Assembly: GCA_944324285.1 (NCBI GenBank)
Contig: CALUVR010000017.1
Coordinates: 1 to 49,917, forward strand
Source of the DNA: Candidatus Gastranaerophilales bacterium
GTDB lineage: Bacteria > Cyanobacteriota > Vampirovibrionia > Gastranaerophilales > Gastranaerophilaceae
DNA length: 49,917 nucleotides
Reading direction: 5' to 3'
Part shown: positions 32,750 to 41,470 of the stretch, in pieces
Numbering within the stretch: position 1 is the stretch's first letter
Layout: each line of letters opens with the position of its first letter
The notes under the pieces: model-generated
Seen by the model: the letters and a program-made list of their open reading frames with translations, nothing else
Databases searched by the model: none
What the model was told of the DNA's origin: nothing
Position numbers and translations under genes: made by a program

Positions 32750-34524
32750 AGGCAGCCATTGTCAGCAAAATCAATTTTGCCGTCATAATCGTTATCAATT
32801 CCGTCAGAACAAGACCCTATTGAATATTTGCTCTCGGCAGGCGGATTGAATTTGAGGTATTTATCAGGAATTTTTCCCCAGAGATATTTAAAGAAATCTG
32901 AATAAAATCTCGCTATTTTCGGATTTTCTATAATAATCATATTTTCATCATTTTTATTCTCGCCGCTGCTGGAAAAGTTCGTTGAACCCGTCACAACATA
33001 CTTATCATCAATAATCATAACTTTTGAGTGCATTTTGCCTGCGTAATTTTCTATCTTAACCGGAATTCCGCTCTGTCTTAATAAATTCATTGTGGAATGC
33101 CGCGTCGTTGTGCTTGTTGCATCAAGAATTATTTTTACCTCTACACCGCGATACTGTGCCGCTATTAATGCATTGGTAAGCGGTTTGTGTGTGATTAAAA
33201 ACGCCGGCATATAAATGTATTTTTTAGCGGAATTCACAAGCGGCATAAGATTGTTTGTTATAACTTTATCCTGAGGAGAAAACGCGATTGTAATCTTTGT
33301 GCCGTCTGATAAATTTAGTTTTTGTACAGATGTCTTTGCTTTTGTCATGTGAAATTTTCCTTCAAACATCTGTTCAAATTCTTTTTTATAGATTTCCGCC
33401 GCGGATTTTGAATTTATTATCACTACACTGTTTTGATTAAATCCCGAAAATCCAGTCTGTGAAAAATTCATAGAACCTGTAAAAACTTTTTCTCCGTCAA
33501 AGATTGCAAATTTATTGTGCATAAGTGCATTGGTGAGTGCGGCATTACCTTCAATCCTGTCGGCACGCTTATTGACAAATGTTTTTACAAAGTTTTCCGT
33601 ATCAGGGTAATAATTGCCGCCGGATGTTTTTGTATCGTACACAACTCTTATGATGACCCCTCGAGTCATTGCATTTTGAATTGCGGTTCTTACTTTTGGA
33701 ATATCTGTCCAGCCATAGAGCGCTATATCTATTGAAGATTTGGAATTATCTATAAGGTTTACGAATTCACTACAGACGCTGTGCGTGCATTTTTTATCAG
33801 GCTTTAAAACCTTCGTGAAATCAGTAAGAATAATTTTTATATTGCCGTTTGTAATTATATCAGGTGCAGCTTGCTGGATTGGTGAGATTATGTGAGTTTT
33901 CTTCTGTTTCTTAATATGGCAGTATTTGCACGGTTTTGCGTGATTAGGCAGGTCTTTGGCTGATAAAATAACTGCATCGTGTGCTATTTGACCGTATTTA
34001 CAATTAAGTTTGTGGTATTTTGAACTTTTGTGGTTATAGATAACAAGCCGCAGTTTATCGGCGCCTTTTATATTTTCGTTAAATTTGTTTTCATTAGCAG
34101 GTTTTCCTTTCAATATTGCAAAACCGGAAGATTTCAAAAGTTCAGAATAGTTTTTATTGTCAACGTAAATTTCTGCAAATTTGCACTTTGGTGTTGTTTT
34201 CTTAGTGAATTTTACTTTAACTTCTTTACCGTCGAGTATCTTATGCGCAAATTCATCTGACAGATACCCTGCAGCTATTCCTTTTTCAAAAGGCAAATCC
34301 TTGATTTCGTCATTGTATTCTGCAAGGTTTGAGGTGTAACTATTAATTTCCGGCAGGCATATTGTTTCACCGTCATCAACTGTACGGTTCCCGTTCAGGT
34401 CAACTTCAAATTTAACAGGGGTTATTATATTCAAAATTTCTTTTTTGTTTGTGCTCAGAATGTTAAATGCGCTGAAAGCACAAAATAAAATTATTATGAA
34501 AATTACCGATAGTTTTTCTTTCAT
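32746..34524 (-). CDS. Exported phospholipase D-family protein with SNase-like domain
   Basis: A 592-residue multidomain protein. An N-terminal hydrophobic segment (about 6-24) suggests export. Residues about 40-150 resemble a staphylococcal-nuclease-like fold (EVDLNGNRTVDDGETICLPE, EIYVDNKNYSELL). Residues about 155-205 form a His/Cys metal-binding motif (KYHKLNCKYG ... KPCKYCHI). Two HKD motifs follow: HNKFAIFDGEKVFTGSMNFS and HSKVMIIDDKYVVTGSTNFS, both with the full H-K-D set. The C-terminus has a Cys-flanked calcium-binding-like repeat (SDGIDNDYDGKIDF). It could be a nuclease or a phospholipase; the first domain favours nucleic acids. It overlaps the YdjC gene (ATGA). Confidence 0.88.
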   Translation of the reverse strand: MKEKLSVIFIIILFCAFSAFNILSTNKKEILNIITPVKFEVDLNGNRTVDDGETICLPEINSYTSNLAEYNDEIKDLPFEKGIAAGYLSDEFAHKILDGKEVKVKFTKKTTPKCKFAEIYVDNKNYSELLKSSGFAILKGKPANENKFNENIKGADKLRLVIYNHKSSKYHKLNCKYGQIAHDAVILSAKDLPNHAKPCKYCHIKKQKKTHIISPIQQAAPDIITNGNIKIILTDFTKVLKPDKKCTHSVCSEFVNLIDNSKSSIDIALYGWTDIPKVRTAIQNAMTRGVIIRVVYDTKTSGGNYYPDTENFVKTFVNKRADRIEGNAALTNALMHNKFAIFDGEKVFTGSMNFSQTGFSGFNQNSVVIINSKSAAEIYKKEFEQMFEGKFHMTKAKTSVQKLNLSDGTKITIAFSPQDKVITNNLMPLVNSAKKYIYMPAFLITHKPLTNALIAAQYRGVEVKIILDATSTTTRHSTMNLLRQSGIPVKIENYAGKMHSKVMIIDDKYVVTGSTNFSSSGENKNDENMIIIENPKIARFYSDFFKYLWGKIPDKYLKFNPPAESKYSIGSCSDGIDNDYDGKIDFADNGCL

Positions 34525-35366
34525 AGATTTTTAATGCTTATTATTTCATACCCCATCCGGTAAATTGTATCTTTAAGCATGTTATCCGTTGTTATTTCAA
34601 ATTCTGCTGAATGGCTGTCACTCTTTTGATTTTTGTATTTACAAGGATGTATCAGGCATTCCGTAATTATTTCTTTGTCTGCTTCAATGGCTTTTAATCC
34701 GTGTTCAACTGTTTTTGAATTCATCATGCCTGTATAGCCAACTCCTATCAAATAGTCGTTTGTTTTTAGACCGAATTCTGCGGCTGTTTTTTTATTTTTC
34801 TTAGTAAATAAATTCAGCAGTAATATCTTTAATATATTTATAAAAAATGCAGGTGTATAGTTTTTCTTAGCTCCGGGCACAACGTAAAATTCTTCACCCT
34901 GCGTTCTAATGTACGGTATATTGTATTCTCTGGCAAGTCTTGCCGTAAGTTTGAAGATTTCCGGAATTGCGTGGACATGTACGTGTGAATCTATATGCGA
35001 AACTTTTGCTGCTTTTTGAACTTTTTCTATCTGCGCGCGAAATTCTCTTTCAATCTCTTTTAACACCTCTTTTCTCCGGCAATTCAACATAAACCAGAGG
35101 TATCCCCTTTTGAATTTTCCATTGTTATCAGTTAAATATTCACTATGAGTAAGAGCTTTCCCTTCAATTACGTTAAGATGAACAGCTAGTCCCAAATCTT
35201 GACATTCCGGAAGAATTTCATTAATTGCACTTTCAAAAGCTTCTCCGTTTGCACAGATGCTGGCATTTCTCAAAAATCCAAAGTTATAACCCTCCAGAAC
35301 AGCTCTGTTAAAATCCTGATTCATTCCGAAATCATCTGCGTTTAGAATAAATTTTTTATTACTCAT
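34521..35366 (-). CDS. YdjC/ChbG-family carbohydrate deacetylase
   Basis: The 281-residue protein has the family start FILNADDFGMNQDFN (metal-binding Asp pair) and SHIDSHVHVHAIPEIF (metal-binding His). The DDFG and HxH motifs define the ChbG/HpnK family, which removes acetyl groups from N-acetylated sugars. The actual substrate is unknown. It is divergent from a glycosyltransferase 84 bases away and overlaps the exported PLD gene by four bases, which suggests envelope glycan or glycolipid modification. Confidence 0.9.
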   Translation of the reverse strand: MSNKKFILNADDFGMNQDFNRAVLEGYNFGFLRNASICANGEAFESAINEILPECQDLGLAVHLNVIEGKALTHSEYLTDNNGKFKRGYLWFMLNCRRKEVLKEIEREFRAQIEKVQKAAKVSHIDSHVHVHAIPEIFKLTARLAREYNIPYIRTQGEEFYVVPGAKKNYTPAFFINILKILLLNLFTKKNKKTAAEFGLKTNDYLIGVGYTGMMNSKTVEHGLKAIEADKEIITECLIHPCKYKNQKSDSHSAEFEITTDNMLKDTIYRMGYEIISIKNL

Positions 35367-35450
35367 CTTAAAGTTCTATTGCACTCCATTCAAAATTATT
35401 ATATTATAAATTTGTCTGTCAAAGCAAATTGTTACAGAAATGAGGACAAT

Positions 35451-36404
35451 ATGAATAAGCCGATTTTAGCAGTTATTATCCCTTGTTATAATGAAGAATT
35501 ATGTATTGAAAGGACAGTTAAGACTCTTTTCGAAGTCTTAAATACGCTTATTGAAAAAGATAAAATTAATCCGGATAGTTATCTGTACCTTGTTGATGAC
35601 GGCTCCTCCGACAGCACATGGGAGATAATTAAAAAGCTTCATTCTGAAAATAAACTCGTAAAAGCACAGAAATTTATCAGGAACTATGGAAACCAGAAGG
35701 CGCTTCTTGCTGGATTGGAAGCTGTGCGTGAAATCGGCTGTGACTGTGTTATTTCAATTGATGCTGATTTGCAGCAAGATGAATGGTCTATTGAAAAGTT
35801 TATTGATGAATATTCAAAAGGTTTTGATATTGTATCAGGTATTAGAAATGACAGAAAAACTGATACTTTATTCAAAAAGACTACAGCATTATTATTCTAT
35901 AAAATAATGAATCTTCTCGGCGTGAAAATTCCCGTCAACCACTCGGATTACAGACTAATAAGCAGTCGGGCGCTGGAACTTATGGCTCAATACCACGAAA
36001 ATTCTCTTTTTTTACGCGGCTTTTTTCATGAATTAGGCTTGAAAACAGCTTATGTACATTTTGATGTAAAGCAGAGATTTGCCGGAAAATCAAAGTTTAG
36101 TTTAGTTAAATTAATAGAACTATCACTAAGCGGAATCACCTCTTTTAGTATAGTTCCATTGAGAATAATCACAGTTTTAGGGTTTTTGATGGCGCTATTC
36201 GGGTTTGTTGTCGGAGTCGAATCAGTTATTGAAAAGATTTTTTATAACAATTCACCAAACGGGATGACAACAACAATCATATTGCTATGCGTATTCGGAG
36301 GCATTCAGCTCTTTTGCGTTGGAATAATCGGCGAATATGTCGGGCAGGTATACAGAGAAGTGAAAGCTCGTCCGAGATATATTAAAGAGGCTGAATTGAA
36401 GTAA
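35451..36404 (+). CDS. Family 2 glycosyltransferase, GtrB/dolichol-P-mannose synthase type
   Basis: A 317-residue membrane glycosyltransferase with an N-terminal GT-A domain: VIIPCYNEE, DDGSSDSTWEII, and SIDADLQ (DxD). Two C-terminal membrane helices (about 225-255 and 265-290) are followed by the conserved IGEYVGQVYREVKARPRYI. Members move a sugar from a nucleotide donor to a polyprenyl phosphate. The ATG at 35451 is chosen for its GAGGA site; the frame is open 72 bases further upstream. It is divergent from the YdjC-type deacetylase, and the two could act on one lipid-linked sugar. Confidence 0.9.
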   Translation: MNKPILAVIIPCYNEELCIERTVKTLFEVLNTLIEKDKINPDSYLYLVDDGSSDSTWEIIKKLHSENKLVKAQKFIRNYGNQKALLAGLEAVREIGCDCVISIDADLQQDEWSIEKFIDEYSKGFDIVSGIRNDRKTDTLFKKTTALLFYKIMNLLGVKIPVNHSDYRLISSRALELMAQYHENSLFLRGFFHELGLKTAYVHFDVKQRFAGKSKFSLVKLIELSLSGITSFSIVPLRIITVLGFLMALFGFVVGVESVIEKIFYNNSPNGMTTTIILLCVFGGIQLFCVGIIGEYVGQVYREVKARPRYIKEAELK

Positions 36405-36492
36405 TATATGCCGCGTTAATATGCTGGAAATTGTATATTCAGTTAAAAATTTCAAAGTTTTCCTGGAAAAAGTTGAGTTGGATAACGATTGG

Positions 36493-38016
36493 TTATTCAT
36501 TCAGAAACATTTCAAGATTCATTTCAGGCTGTGAATTTCCGACAGGAACGAGTTTTTGAAGCTCAGCCTCTGCTTCGGCTTCACGTTTTGCCTGTTCTTG
36601 TTCTTTTTTGATACGTTCTTTTTCAGCTTGTTGCTTTTCTTTTTCAAGCTTTTTCTGTGCTTTTGCTTCCTCTCGCTGTTTTTTCTTTTCTAAACGGTCT
36701 GCTTCTTTTTGATCTCTGATTGCTTTCTTTTCTTCATACTGCTGAACCGTATCATTACGGGTTGTTGTACCTTTGACTTTTTGCTGGTATTTGTATTCTT
36801 TTACATCTTTTTTGTAGGAAGCTTCCATTTCTTTAATAGTTGCTTCATATTCTTCCGTCATTTTCTTAATTTCTGCTTTATCCTCGGCTTTTTTCCGCTT
36901 TTCTTCTGCTTTTTCAAATTTCTTGGTCATTTTTTCTTCATTATTTAAAATATCTGCAGGAACTACACCGTCTTGAATAATTTTAAACCCGTTAATACTT
37001 ACCTGAACATCCTTATTCGAGAAGGAAATCAATCTGGTTTGTTCGCCGTGACTGTCAATACTCCAGGACCCGAGGAATATCGGATTATCTCCGGTGTAGG
37101 CATAAGCGTAAGAAACTACTCTATCAGGTTCATTCATATCAAATCCGAGAGGATAAATATCCCAACGCTTATCATCAAGATTAAGGTTTTTGTATTGCTT
37201 CCAGTAATAAACTATTGCGGCGCGCAGTTCTTTTAAATCATAAGAAGTTTTAGTCTGGAAGTCATATACAATAGCATTTGTCTGCCATATTCCGTCTTGT
37301 GTGTACCCTATTTTTTCTTTTACCAGCAGCTTAGAGCCGTCTGTGGAAAAATCTATGGGAGTCAGTGTTCTAAATGTATATTTATCAGAAACAGACTTAT
37401 CTGTTGAAAGAATAGGATCAGGCAGACGGTGCATAACGTTTGCCTTCATAATTTTATTTAAGTTAGTATCATTTTCTTCCAGCGGGATTACGAATAAGTC
37501 GCACGCAACGCCGGCACTTGACGGATAATAATAAATTGAAGGATACACAAGTATTGAAAAATCAGGAGAAGCTATCCCCTGGGCATTCTGCTGTCTTTTT
37601 CCGTAGAATTTTCTTTTAATAGAAAGTTCAGGGCTTCCGGGAGGGTTATTATAGCGGACAATTTTATAGGTCGGCTGCGGAACATACTTCATATCCGTGC
37701 CTTTTTCAACTTTAGGAATTTCAATTTCCTGAGTTGTTTTATCCTTAGGGGCTGAAAGAAGTTCGTATTCTTCAACCGTCATAAATCCCGAAGGTTCCCT
37801 GTCCATAACACGCTTTTCGTGTTTTTCCTTTACTTCTTGCTTTTGAAGGTTATGAATATAGCGCATCTCCTGTTGTCTTGCATCCCCTTTAAATGGAGCA
37901 GTTACTTTTTTTTTGACAGTATCGTAGTCCGGCCATTCCCAATCAGGCATTTCAAAAGCAAAGCATGGAGCTATGCAAAAAAAGACAGCAAAAAGAAACG
38001 GGAAAGCCTTCTTCAT
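36493..38016 (-). CDS. Secreted hypothetical protein with C-terminal charged coiled coil
   Basis: The 507-residue product has a signal peptide (1-20, cut after PCFA), a central region (about 100-350) with beta-rich, propeller-like stretches such as FSTDGSKLLVKEKI and VVSYAYAYTGDN, and a long Lys/Glu-rich coiled coil (about 360-485). It starts immediately after the response-regulator stop (TAAATG), so it belongs to the two-component operon and may be a sensor accessory or an output. No known family is recognised. Confidence 0.8.
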   Translation of the reverse strand: MKKAFPFLFAVFFCIAPCFAFEMPDWEWPDYDTVKKKVTAPFKGDARQQEMRYIHNLQKQEVKEKHEKRVMDREPSGFMTVEEYELLSAPKDKTTQEIEIPKVEKGTDMKYVPQPTYKIVRYNNPPGSPELSIKRKFYGKRQQNAQGIASPDFSILVYPSIYYYPSSAGVACDLFVIPLEENDTNLNKIMKANVMHRLPDPILSTDKSVSDKYTFRTLTPIDFSTDGSKLLVKEKIGYTQDGIWQTNAIVYDFQTKTSYDLKELRAAIVYYWKQYKNLNLDDKRWDIYPLGFDMNEPDRVVSYAYAYTGDNPIFLGSWSIDSHGEQTRLISFSNKDVQVSINGFKIIQDGVVPADILNNEEKMTKKFEKAEEKRKKAEDKAEIKKMTEEYEATIKEMEASYKKDVKEYKYQQKVKGTTTRNDTVQQYEEKKAIRDQKEADRLEKKKQREEAKAQKKLEKEKQQAEKERIKKEQEQAKREAEAEAELQKLVPVGNSQPEMNLEMFLNE

Positions 38017-38682
38017 TTAGACAAGACCCTCTTTCATTGCCATAGCCGTTGCTTTTGCACGGGTACGAACATAAAGTTTTTGCAAAATGCTGTGAACGTG
38101 AGTTTTTGTAGTTGATATTGTAATACATAATTTATCGGCAATCTGAGGGTTAGTAAGCCCGTCGACAATAAGCGCCAGAACATCCATTTCGCGCTCTGTC
38201 AGCCCGTAGAGATTTTTTCCGAGTTTATAGTTAATTTCGCCGCGTCTGCCTTCAGTTACATTAGTTCTTCTAATATTTGTAAGAACAACTTTAGCAATAG
38301 CAGGGTCAAGCCAGCCGGTTCCTTCGCTTACGGCAAGCACAGCGGAAAGTGTCTGATCAACTGTTGCACCTTTTGTAATATAACCGTCAGCACCGGCTTT
38401 AAACGCATCAAATATATCGTCTTCATCTTCTCTTGACGTGTACATCAAAATCCTTATATCAGAATTGCCTTCTTTAATCAAACGTGTTGCCTCAATTCCG
38501 TCAATAGTCGGAAGCCCGATATCCATAATTACAAGATCAGGCTTTAATGCAAGCGCCTTATCAACACCCTCCTGTCCGTCGACAGCCATATCCAGAATTT
38601 CAATATTAGGGTTCTTACTCAACACAACAGAAAGCGCCACGCGCGCCATATCCTGATCTTCAATTATAAGCACCTTAACCAT
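38017..38682 (-). CDS. Two-component response regulator, NarL/LuxR type
   Basis: The 221-residue product has a receiver domain (1-120) with the acidic pair IIEDQD and phosphoacceptor Asp in LVIMDIGLPTIDG, a conserved Thr/Ser region, Lys in GYITKGA, and a C-terminal LuxR-type helix-turn-helix (about 155-220: LTEREMDVLALIVDGLTNPQ, TTKTHVHSILQKL). It regulates transcription on phosphorylation. It overlaps the kinase gene by eight bases and is the evident partner of that kinase. Confidence 0.94.
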   Translation of the reverse strand: MVKVLIIEDQDMARVALSVVLSKNPNIEILDMAVDGQEGVDKALALKPDLVIMDIGLPTIDGIEATRLIKEGNSDIRILMYTSREDEDDIFDAFKAGADGYITKGATVDQTLSAVLAVSEGTGWLDPAIAKVVLTNIRRTNVTEGRRGEINYKLGKNLYGLTEREMDVLALIVDGLTNPQIADKLCITISTTKTHVHSILQKLYVRTRAKATAMAMKEGLV

Positions 38683-40252
38683 TTATTACCTGTCTTTCTT
38701 CATTTACAACATCAGTGAGAAGGAAGGTAAATTCACTTCCTTTATTTAATTTGCTTTCAAGCCATATTTTGCCTCCGTGGGCTTCTACAATCTGTCTTGA
38801 AAGATACAGTCCCAAACCTGTTCCGGTAGAACGCTTCTTGGTTGTTCCCTGCGAAAATCTGTTAAAAAGATTCGGGATATCTTCTTTTGGAATTCCGTTA
38901 CCGTTGTCGGTTACAGAGAAGATAAAATCACCTGATTGAACTTTCGCTAATATCACAATTTCACCGTTTTTATTGGTATAATTAACAGCATTTCCGCAAA
39001 GATTTATAATAACCCGCTTAATCTCAGCCTTATCAGCAATAATTTCGGTTTTATCAGTAATATCGCCGAGTTCCAGTTTAAAATTAATATTTTTCTTTTC
39101 TGCAAGCGGTTTCAACTCATGATAACACTGCTCAATTAAATCTTTTACAGGAAAAACAGTTTTACAGAGTTCCAGTTTGCCGCTCTCAAATCTGTAGACT
39201 TCTAATAAAGCATTAACAAGCCCGAGTAAATCTTCGTTACTCTTTAACATGGTCGATAAAAGGACAGATTGTTTTTCCTCAACAGGTCCCAAAGAACCGT
39301 CAAGGAAGAATTTCAGAGTCTGGATTGCAGCAAGCAGCGGAGTACGCAGGTCATGCGTCAAGGTCGCAATAAAATCATCTCTAAGACGTTCGGTTTCCTT
39401 ATGCTTGCTGACATCGCGGATGACCCCGACAAACTTATCTTCATCATTAATTGAGGCAAAATTAATCTCCACAGGAATTTTCCCTTCACCGAGAGAATTT
39501 CTTATATAACAATCCTTCAAAAGGACTTCGCCGCTTTCGTGCGACAATCCCATAATTATGCCGTTTGAATTTTCTCTGAAATTATCAGCAAATTTGCCCA
39601 TAAAGGCAATTTCCTGAAATTTCTTCCTGCAAAGAGCAGCTTCACTCAATCCTGTCATATTTTCACATGCAGGGTTTGCCTGCTCAATATTGCCTTTTGA
39701 ATCAATTATTATAATTCCGTCAGCACAGTAGTTGATAATTCCTGATAATTTGCTGTTTGCTATTGTTAAATCTTTTGTTCTTTCTGCAACAAGCTCTTCT
39801 AAATTATTAGAATATATTTCAAGCTGCTTTTTAGCATTTTCAAGTTCATCAATCTTATCACGCAAATCGCTCAGGATATGGCTTCTTTCAATTCCGTTTC
39901 TAATATTAAAGAGTAAATCATCGTTATCCCACGGCTTTTCTATATATTTATAAAGCCCGATTTCGTTGATTGCTCTTATAGCATTTTCTTTATCCGCATA
40001 ACCCGTAAGTAAAATCATACTGACTTCCGGATAGAGTTTTTTTGCCTCTGTAAGGAATTCAAGCCCGTTCATCTCAGGCATGATAAAATCTGAAATTATT
40101 ATATCCGGCATATTTGATTTTAAAAATTCAACAGCTTCAACAGGATTGTTAAAACAATGAACGTCAGAATATCCCTCAACCTTCAATAAAGTCTTGAAGG
40201 AAGAAGTCACCATCTTTTCATCATCAACAATTACAATTTTCCCTTTTATCAT
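38675..40252 (-). CDS. Soluble hybrid-type kinase: REC-PAS-HisKA-HATPase
   Basis: The 525-residue cytoplasmic kinase begins with a receiver domain (1-125, VIVDDEK and phosphoacceptor D in IIISDFIMPEMNG), then a coiled-coil linker (about 130-170), a PAS domain (about 180-290, GIIIIDSKGNIEQANPACEN), HisKA (His in ATLTHDLRTPLLAAIQ), and HATPase (VTDNGNGIPKED, GTGLGLYLSRQIVE). It has no membrane segments. An N-terminal receiver makes it a downstream relay input for another kinase. ATG 40252 is chosen because it starts the receiver; a promoter-like sequence ends just three bases before it, so the mRNA may have almost no leader. Confidence 0.92.
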   Translation of the reverse strand: MIKGKIVIVDDEKMVTSSFKTLLKVEGYSDVHCFNNPVEAVEFLKSNMPDIIISDFIMPEMNGLEFLTEAKKLYPEVSMILLTGYADKENAIRAINEIGLYKYIEKPWDNDDLLFNIRNGIERSHILSDLRDKIDELENAKKQLEIYSNNLEELVAERTKDLTIANSKLSGIINYCADGIIIIDSKGNIEQANPACENMTGLSEAALCRKKFQEIAFMGKFADNFRENSNGIIMGLSHESGEVLLKDCYIRNSLGEGKIPVEINFASINDEDKFVGVIRDVSKHKETERLRDDFIATLTHDLRTPLLAAIQTLKFFLDGSLGPVEEKQSVLLSTMLKSNEDLLGLVNALLEVYRFESGKLELCKTVFPVKDLIEQCYHELKPLAEKKNINFKLELGDITDKTEIIADKAEIKRVIINLCGNAVNYTNKNGEIVILAKVQSGDFIFSVTDNGNGIPKEDIPNLFNRFSQGTTKKRSTGTGLGLYLSRQIVEAHGGKIWLESKLNKGSEFTFLLTDVVNEERQVING

Positions 40253-40261
40253 AACAACATA

Positions 40262-40290
40262 ATAATACGCTATTTTAGGGATTGAGACAA
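40262..40290 (-). promoter_or_regulatory. Promoter of the REC-PAS kinase operon
   Basis: On the minus strand TTGTCT (40290-40285) and TATTAT (40267-40262) are spaced by 17 bases. The expected +1 is about 40255, three bases before the ATG at 40252. No Shine-Dalgarno sequence is present. Confidence 0.55.
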
Positions 40291-40324
40291 ATTCTTTACA
40301 AAGTTGCAATAATAACAACTTATC

Positions 40325-40916
40325 CCTCTCACTACGAGAGGTTATGGGTAATAAGTGAATAGTGAAGAGTGAGTGGTGAATAGTTCAACAAAAGAATTAG
40401 TCCCTCACGCTTCACTCTTCACCCAGCACTATCAAAACGGCTTGATTGCTTCGGTTAATGCCTCTAAATGACGTAACAGACTCTTGCCGGGAGCAGGCTA
40501 AGAACAAGTCTTGCGACCCCATATACCTTGTGCTGAGGATTTTTCTTTTTTCCCTCTCCCTGCGGGAGAGGGTTAGGGTGAGGTAATAAGAGTGAAAGGT
40601 GAAAAGTGAACGGTGAGTAGTTCAATAAAAAAATGTCCCTTAACTCATCACTTTTCACTCTTCACTTATCTAAAAGGCTGAATTTATCAGTTGTGCATAC
40701 CAGCCCAACTAAGGCACTATGAAAAATGTTACGTCATTCTGAAGGCGCAGCCCGAAAGAATCCAGCTTTTGGAAAGGTGAAACGTGAAGTGCAAAGCGTG
40801 AATAAACTTATTATTATTGAACTACTCACCCATCACTTTTCACCCTTCACTATAAAAAGGCTGGATTGCTTCGCTTACGCTCGCAATGACGTCTTACTCA
40901 CCCTTGCATTTAGAAA
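40325..40916. repeat. Cluster of palindromic intergenic repeats
   Basis: This 590-base gene-free stretch holds no plausible gene. It contains a small palindrome (40325-40341, CCTCTC/GAGAGG), three copies of an AGTGAA-type heptad palindrome (40352-40424, 40588-40670 and, inverted, about 40771-40857), a perfect 9-bp-arm palindrome (40552-40572, CCCTCTCCC tgc GGGAGAGGG) followed by TTAGGGTGAGG, and ATTGCTTCG...ATGACGT tails at 40439-40474 and 40861-40892. Short open frames across it are chance translations. Such non-coding repeats are scattered in many bacterial genomes; mobilisation or RNA structure roles are not shown. Confidence 0.78.
40731..40892. mobile_element. MITE-like element with imperfect terminal inverted repeats
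   Basis: The ends ACGTCATTCTGAAGG (40731-) and TCGCAATGACGT (-40892) are inverted copies of each other. Inverted homology extends about 36 bases inward, with AATCCAGC on one side and GCTGGATT on the other. It encloses the inverted heptad palindrome. There is no transposase, so if it is mobile it depends on an enzyme elsewhere. Its length is 162 bases. Confidence 0.5.
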
Positions 40917-40920
40917 ATAA

Positions 40921-40949
40921 AAAAAGCAGGCATAGTGCCAGCTTTTTTT
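40921..40949 (-). terminator. Terminator after ferritin
   Basis: The hairpin GCAGGC atagt GCCAGC is flanked by A and T runs on both sides (AAAAAGC ... GCTTTTTTT). It lies just downstream of the ferritin stop and can act in both directions. Confidence 0.75.
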
Positions 40950-40957
40950 ACTACATT

Positions 40958-41470
40958 TTACCCTGCATACTTGTGCTGTTTGTATTCGCGGCTGCCAAGG
41001 TCTTTATCCAGATGGTAAAGAACAGATTTTTCCGAACCGAACATTTTCATTTTCTTTATAATTTCATAAACGCTGGCTTCTTCTTCAACCTGTTCTGCTA
41101 TATACCAGTCAATAAAGTTTCTTGTTGCAAGATCGCATTCGTTATCAGTCATTTCAGCAACACAATTAATGCTTTCAGTTACTAATTTTTCGTGGTTATA
41201 GATTTTTTCAAAAACCTGTATAGGGTCATTAAAATTGTATTCAGGTGCTTCAATTTGTTTCAGCTCAACATTTCCGTTCCTTGCAATCAGATAATCAAAA
41301 AGAATCATCCCGTGATCTACTTCTTCGCGAGCCTGAACCTTTGTCCAATTAGAAAATCCTTTAAGACCAATTTCGTCAAAATAAGCAGACATAGCAAGAT
41401 ATAAATAAGCGGAATAGAATTCCTTATTAATTTGCGCATTTAATATTTCCTCTATTTTTTTATTTATCAC
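40958..41470 (-). CDS. ftnA: Ferritin
   Basis: A 170-residue iron-storage protein. The four-helix bundle carries ferroxidase residues in INKEFYSAYLYLAMSAYF and WTKVQAREEVDHGMILFDYL (ExxH), and later EQVEEEASVYEIIKKM. The frame is open far upstream, but the true start is GTG 41470, which has GGAGGG five bases away and begins at the normal ferritin N-terminus (INKKIEEILNAQ). Translation is coupled to desulfoferrodoxin, whose stop it overlaps by 11 bases. Together they store iron and detoxify superoxide. Confidence 0.92.
   Translation of the reverse strand: MINKKIEEILNAQINKEFYSAYLYLAMSAYFDEIGLKGFSNWTKVQAREEVDHGMILFDYLIARNGNVELKQIEAPEYNFNDPIQVFEKIYNHEKLVTESINCVAEMTDNECDLATRNFIDWYIAEQVEEEASVYEIIKKMKMFGSEKSVLYHLDKDLGSREYKQHKYAG

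Noticed and set aside
37819-38115. 98-codon rightward frame
   Set aside because: Antisense to the response regulator and the secreted protein; Phe/Cys/Ser-rich.
40464-40658. 64-codon leftward frame with PHPNPLPQGEG
   Set aside because: This is the well-known chance translation of a CCCTCTCCC palindromic repeat.
40325-40916. CRISPR array
   Set aside because: The repeats are palindromic, of unequal length and spacing, and two are inverted relative to each other; no regular spacers.
40726-40920. 64-codon rightward frame
   Set aside because: It reads through the MITE-like repeat; no ribosome site or normal composition.
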